From NCBI RefSeq assembly GCF_014252455.1, contig NZ_CP060245.1, forward strand, positions 363,233-427,232: a stretch of DNA of 64,000 nucleotides, read 5' to 3'. Within the stretch, counting starts at the first letter, position 1; every line of letters begins with the position of its first letter. Positions 61,630-64,000 of this stretch are shown piece by piece. Below the pieces are notes generated by a model. It was not told the origin of the DNA. It did no database searches and was given only the letters and a program-made list of their open reading frames with translations. This stretch comes from Blattabacterium cuenoti (GTDB taxonomy: Bacteria > Bacteroidota > Bacteroidia > Flavobacteriales > Blattabacteriaceae). The position numbers and the translations under genes were made by a program.

Positions 61630-61869
61630 ATGTATTTAATTATTTTTTTTAGTTTATTAATTATTTTAATGTGTTTCCTACTTATTATAGTAATTTTAAT
61701 TCAAAATCCTAAAAAAGGATTTATTTCTCAATCTTTTATGGAAAAAAATTTTCAATTTTTTGGAGTAAATAGAACTAATAATTTTTTAGAAAAAATTACT
61801 TGGATATTATCTATAATAATTTTTTTTTTAATTTTAATGTTTAATTTTTTACTAAAAAAAAATAAATGA
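61630..61869 (+). CDS. secG: Protein translocase subunit SecG
   Basis: Small membrane partner of SecY and SecE. Two hydrophobic helices bracket the conserved loop VILIQNPKKGFISQSF then FFGVNRTNNFLEKITWIL. 79 residues, short but complete, since longer forms only add a variable tail. Ends in TGA. Stands before groES as in other flavobacteria. Confidence 0.93.
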   Translation: MYLIIFFSLLIILMCFLLIIVILIQNPKKGFISQSFMEKNFQFFGVNRTNNFLEKITWILSIIIFFLILMFNFLLKKNK

Positions 61870-61870
61870 T

Positions 61871-61885
61871 ATGTCATTATGACAT
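61871..61885. promoter_or_regulatory. Palindrome ATGTCA-TTA-TGACAT upstream of groES
   Basis: Second copy of the palindrome at 58474-58488, directly after the secG stop and 33 bases before the sigma54-type element. Candidate regulator site. Confidence 0.5.
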
Positions 61886-61918
61886 TGATATATATCAAAA
61901 ATTCTAATATTATCTATT

Positions 61919-61933
61919 TGGCATGTTTTTGGC
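61919..61933 (+). promoter_or_regulatory. Sigma54-type (-24/-12) promoter for groESL
   Basis: TGGCATGTTTTTGGC has GG and GC separated by exactly 10 bases, the invariant spacing of sigma54 promoters, and differs little from TGGCACGnnnnTTGC. It ends 52 bases before the groES ATG. A sigma54 activator gene is 0.8 kb upstream. Confidence 0.55.
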
Positions 61934-61939
61934 TCATTA

Positions 61940-61966
61940 TTAATGATTAATATTGTTAATCATTAA
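61940..61966. repeat. Inverted repeat in the groES leader
   Basis: Perfect 11-base arms TTAATGATTAA and TTAATCATTAA around TATTG, between the sigma54-type element and the groES ATG. If transcribed from that element it would form a leader hairpin; as DNA it could be an operator. Confidence 0.6.
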
Positions 61967-61985
61967 CCTTTAAAATATTTAAAAT

Positions 61986-62264
61986 ATGATGGAAGTAAAG
62001 ATTAAACCTTTAGCAGATCGTGTTCTAGTACAACCTGATCCTGCTGAAACACAAACAGCATCAGGTATTATTATTCCAGATACAGCTAAAGAAAAACCAC
62101 AAAAAGGAACTGTAATAGCTGTTGGATGTGGAAAAAAAGATGAACCTTTAATTTTAAAAAAAGGAGATAAAGTCTTATATGGAAAATATTCAGGAACTGA
62201 ATTAAAATGGGAAGGGGAAGAATATTTAATTATGCGAGAATCTGATGTAATAGCTATTATATAA
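61986..62264 (+). CDS. groES: Co-chaperonin GroES
   Basis: Heptameric lid of the GroEL chamber. [18 protein letters not shown], the mobile loop [19 protein letters not shown] and [13 protein letters not shown]. 92 residues; starts at ATG 61986 or the next codon. Cotranscribed with groEL 57 bases downstream. Confidence 0.97.
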   Translation: MMEVKIKPLADRVLVQPDPAETQTASGIIIPDTAKEKPQKGTVIAVGCGKKDEPLILKKGDKVLYGKYSGTELKWEGEEYLIMRESDVIAII

Positions 62265-62306
62265 TGAATGTAATGATGATGATGATATTAATCTAATATT
62301 TATTAA

Positions 62307-63962
<1,656 letters not shown>

Positions 63963-64000
63963 AAACATTTTATTATCTATAAAAAAAATAGTGTCATATG

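Noticed and set aside
62264..62296. Ten-codon ORF starting as TATAATG at the groES stop, with four ATG codons in a row, ending before groEL.
   Set aside because: Too short, low complexity, and probably an ATG microsatellite in the spacer; no evidence of translation.

Overview
This 64 kb window is strongly AT-rich, densely packed and made almost entirely of housekeeping and biosynthetic genes. Gene order and protein style are those of a reduced Flavobacteria-type Bacteroidetes genome. The best match from memory is Blattabacterium, the cockroach and termite endosymbiont. Supporting signs are the order pyrG-yidC, birA/rsfS-ftsH-cdsA-psd, adk-obg, and miaB / sigma54 regulator / lptE / secG / groESL. 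Also supporting are the Bacteroidetes-style omega subunit beside bamD, absence of visible Shine-Dalgarno sequences, and TAnnTTTG promoter boxes. Genus assignment is inference. No tRNA or rRNA gene, insertion sequence, prophage, CRISPR array or recent transfer was seen.

Layout. 1-6400: 3' end of rnr, coaD, a RicT/PSP1 protein, penicillin-binding protein 1A and a SerA-like dehydrogenase. 6350-9777 (minus): cysteine synthesis, cysE-cysK-cysJ, with cysJ frameshifted. 9875-11116: NADP isocitrate dehydrogenase. 11113-16965 (minus): nhaD and a tightly overlapping menaquinone cluster menB-menA-(metallo-beta-lactamase-fold hydrolase)-menC-menE. 16979-34712 (minus): the joined str, S10, spc and alpha ribosomal operons, rpsL through rplQ, ending with eno. 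rpmD is missing from its usual place. 34793-39543 (minus): rplM-rpsI-rpsB-tsf-gpmI-map. 39723-49599: dnaK on plus, then psd, cdsA, ftsH, rsfS, yidC and pyrG on minus, with birA on plus. 49665-49764: the SRP RNA. 49813-55085: clpX, obgE, adk, lpdA, a small transaldolase and rpoZ. 55085-57107 (minus): dapA-ftnA-bamD-rpoZ operon. 57285-63962 (plus): pncB, miaB, a sigma54 activator, lptE, secG, groES and groEL.

The most notable signal is a repeated one. Five genes (cysJ, bamD, lptE, rplC, rpsQ) each have a coding-strand run of 10-12 A, and adding exactly one A restores the expected reading frame. In four of them this also recreates a stop that overlaps or matches a family-typical end. This is either poly(A) indels rescued by RNA polymerase slippage, as reported for other insect endosymbionts, or systematic homopolymer undercalling. 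The sequence alone cannot separate the two. Other items of interest are a sigma54-type promoter in front of groESL next to a sigma54 activator gene, two copies of the palindrome ATGTCA-N3-TGACAT bracketing the miaB-secG block, and loss of the lipobox cysteine in both BamD and LptE. I found no convincing new multi-gene system; this is a decaying but functional core genome.
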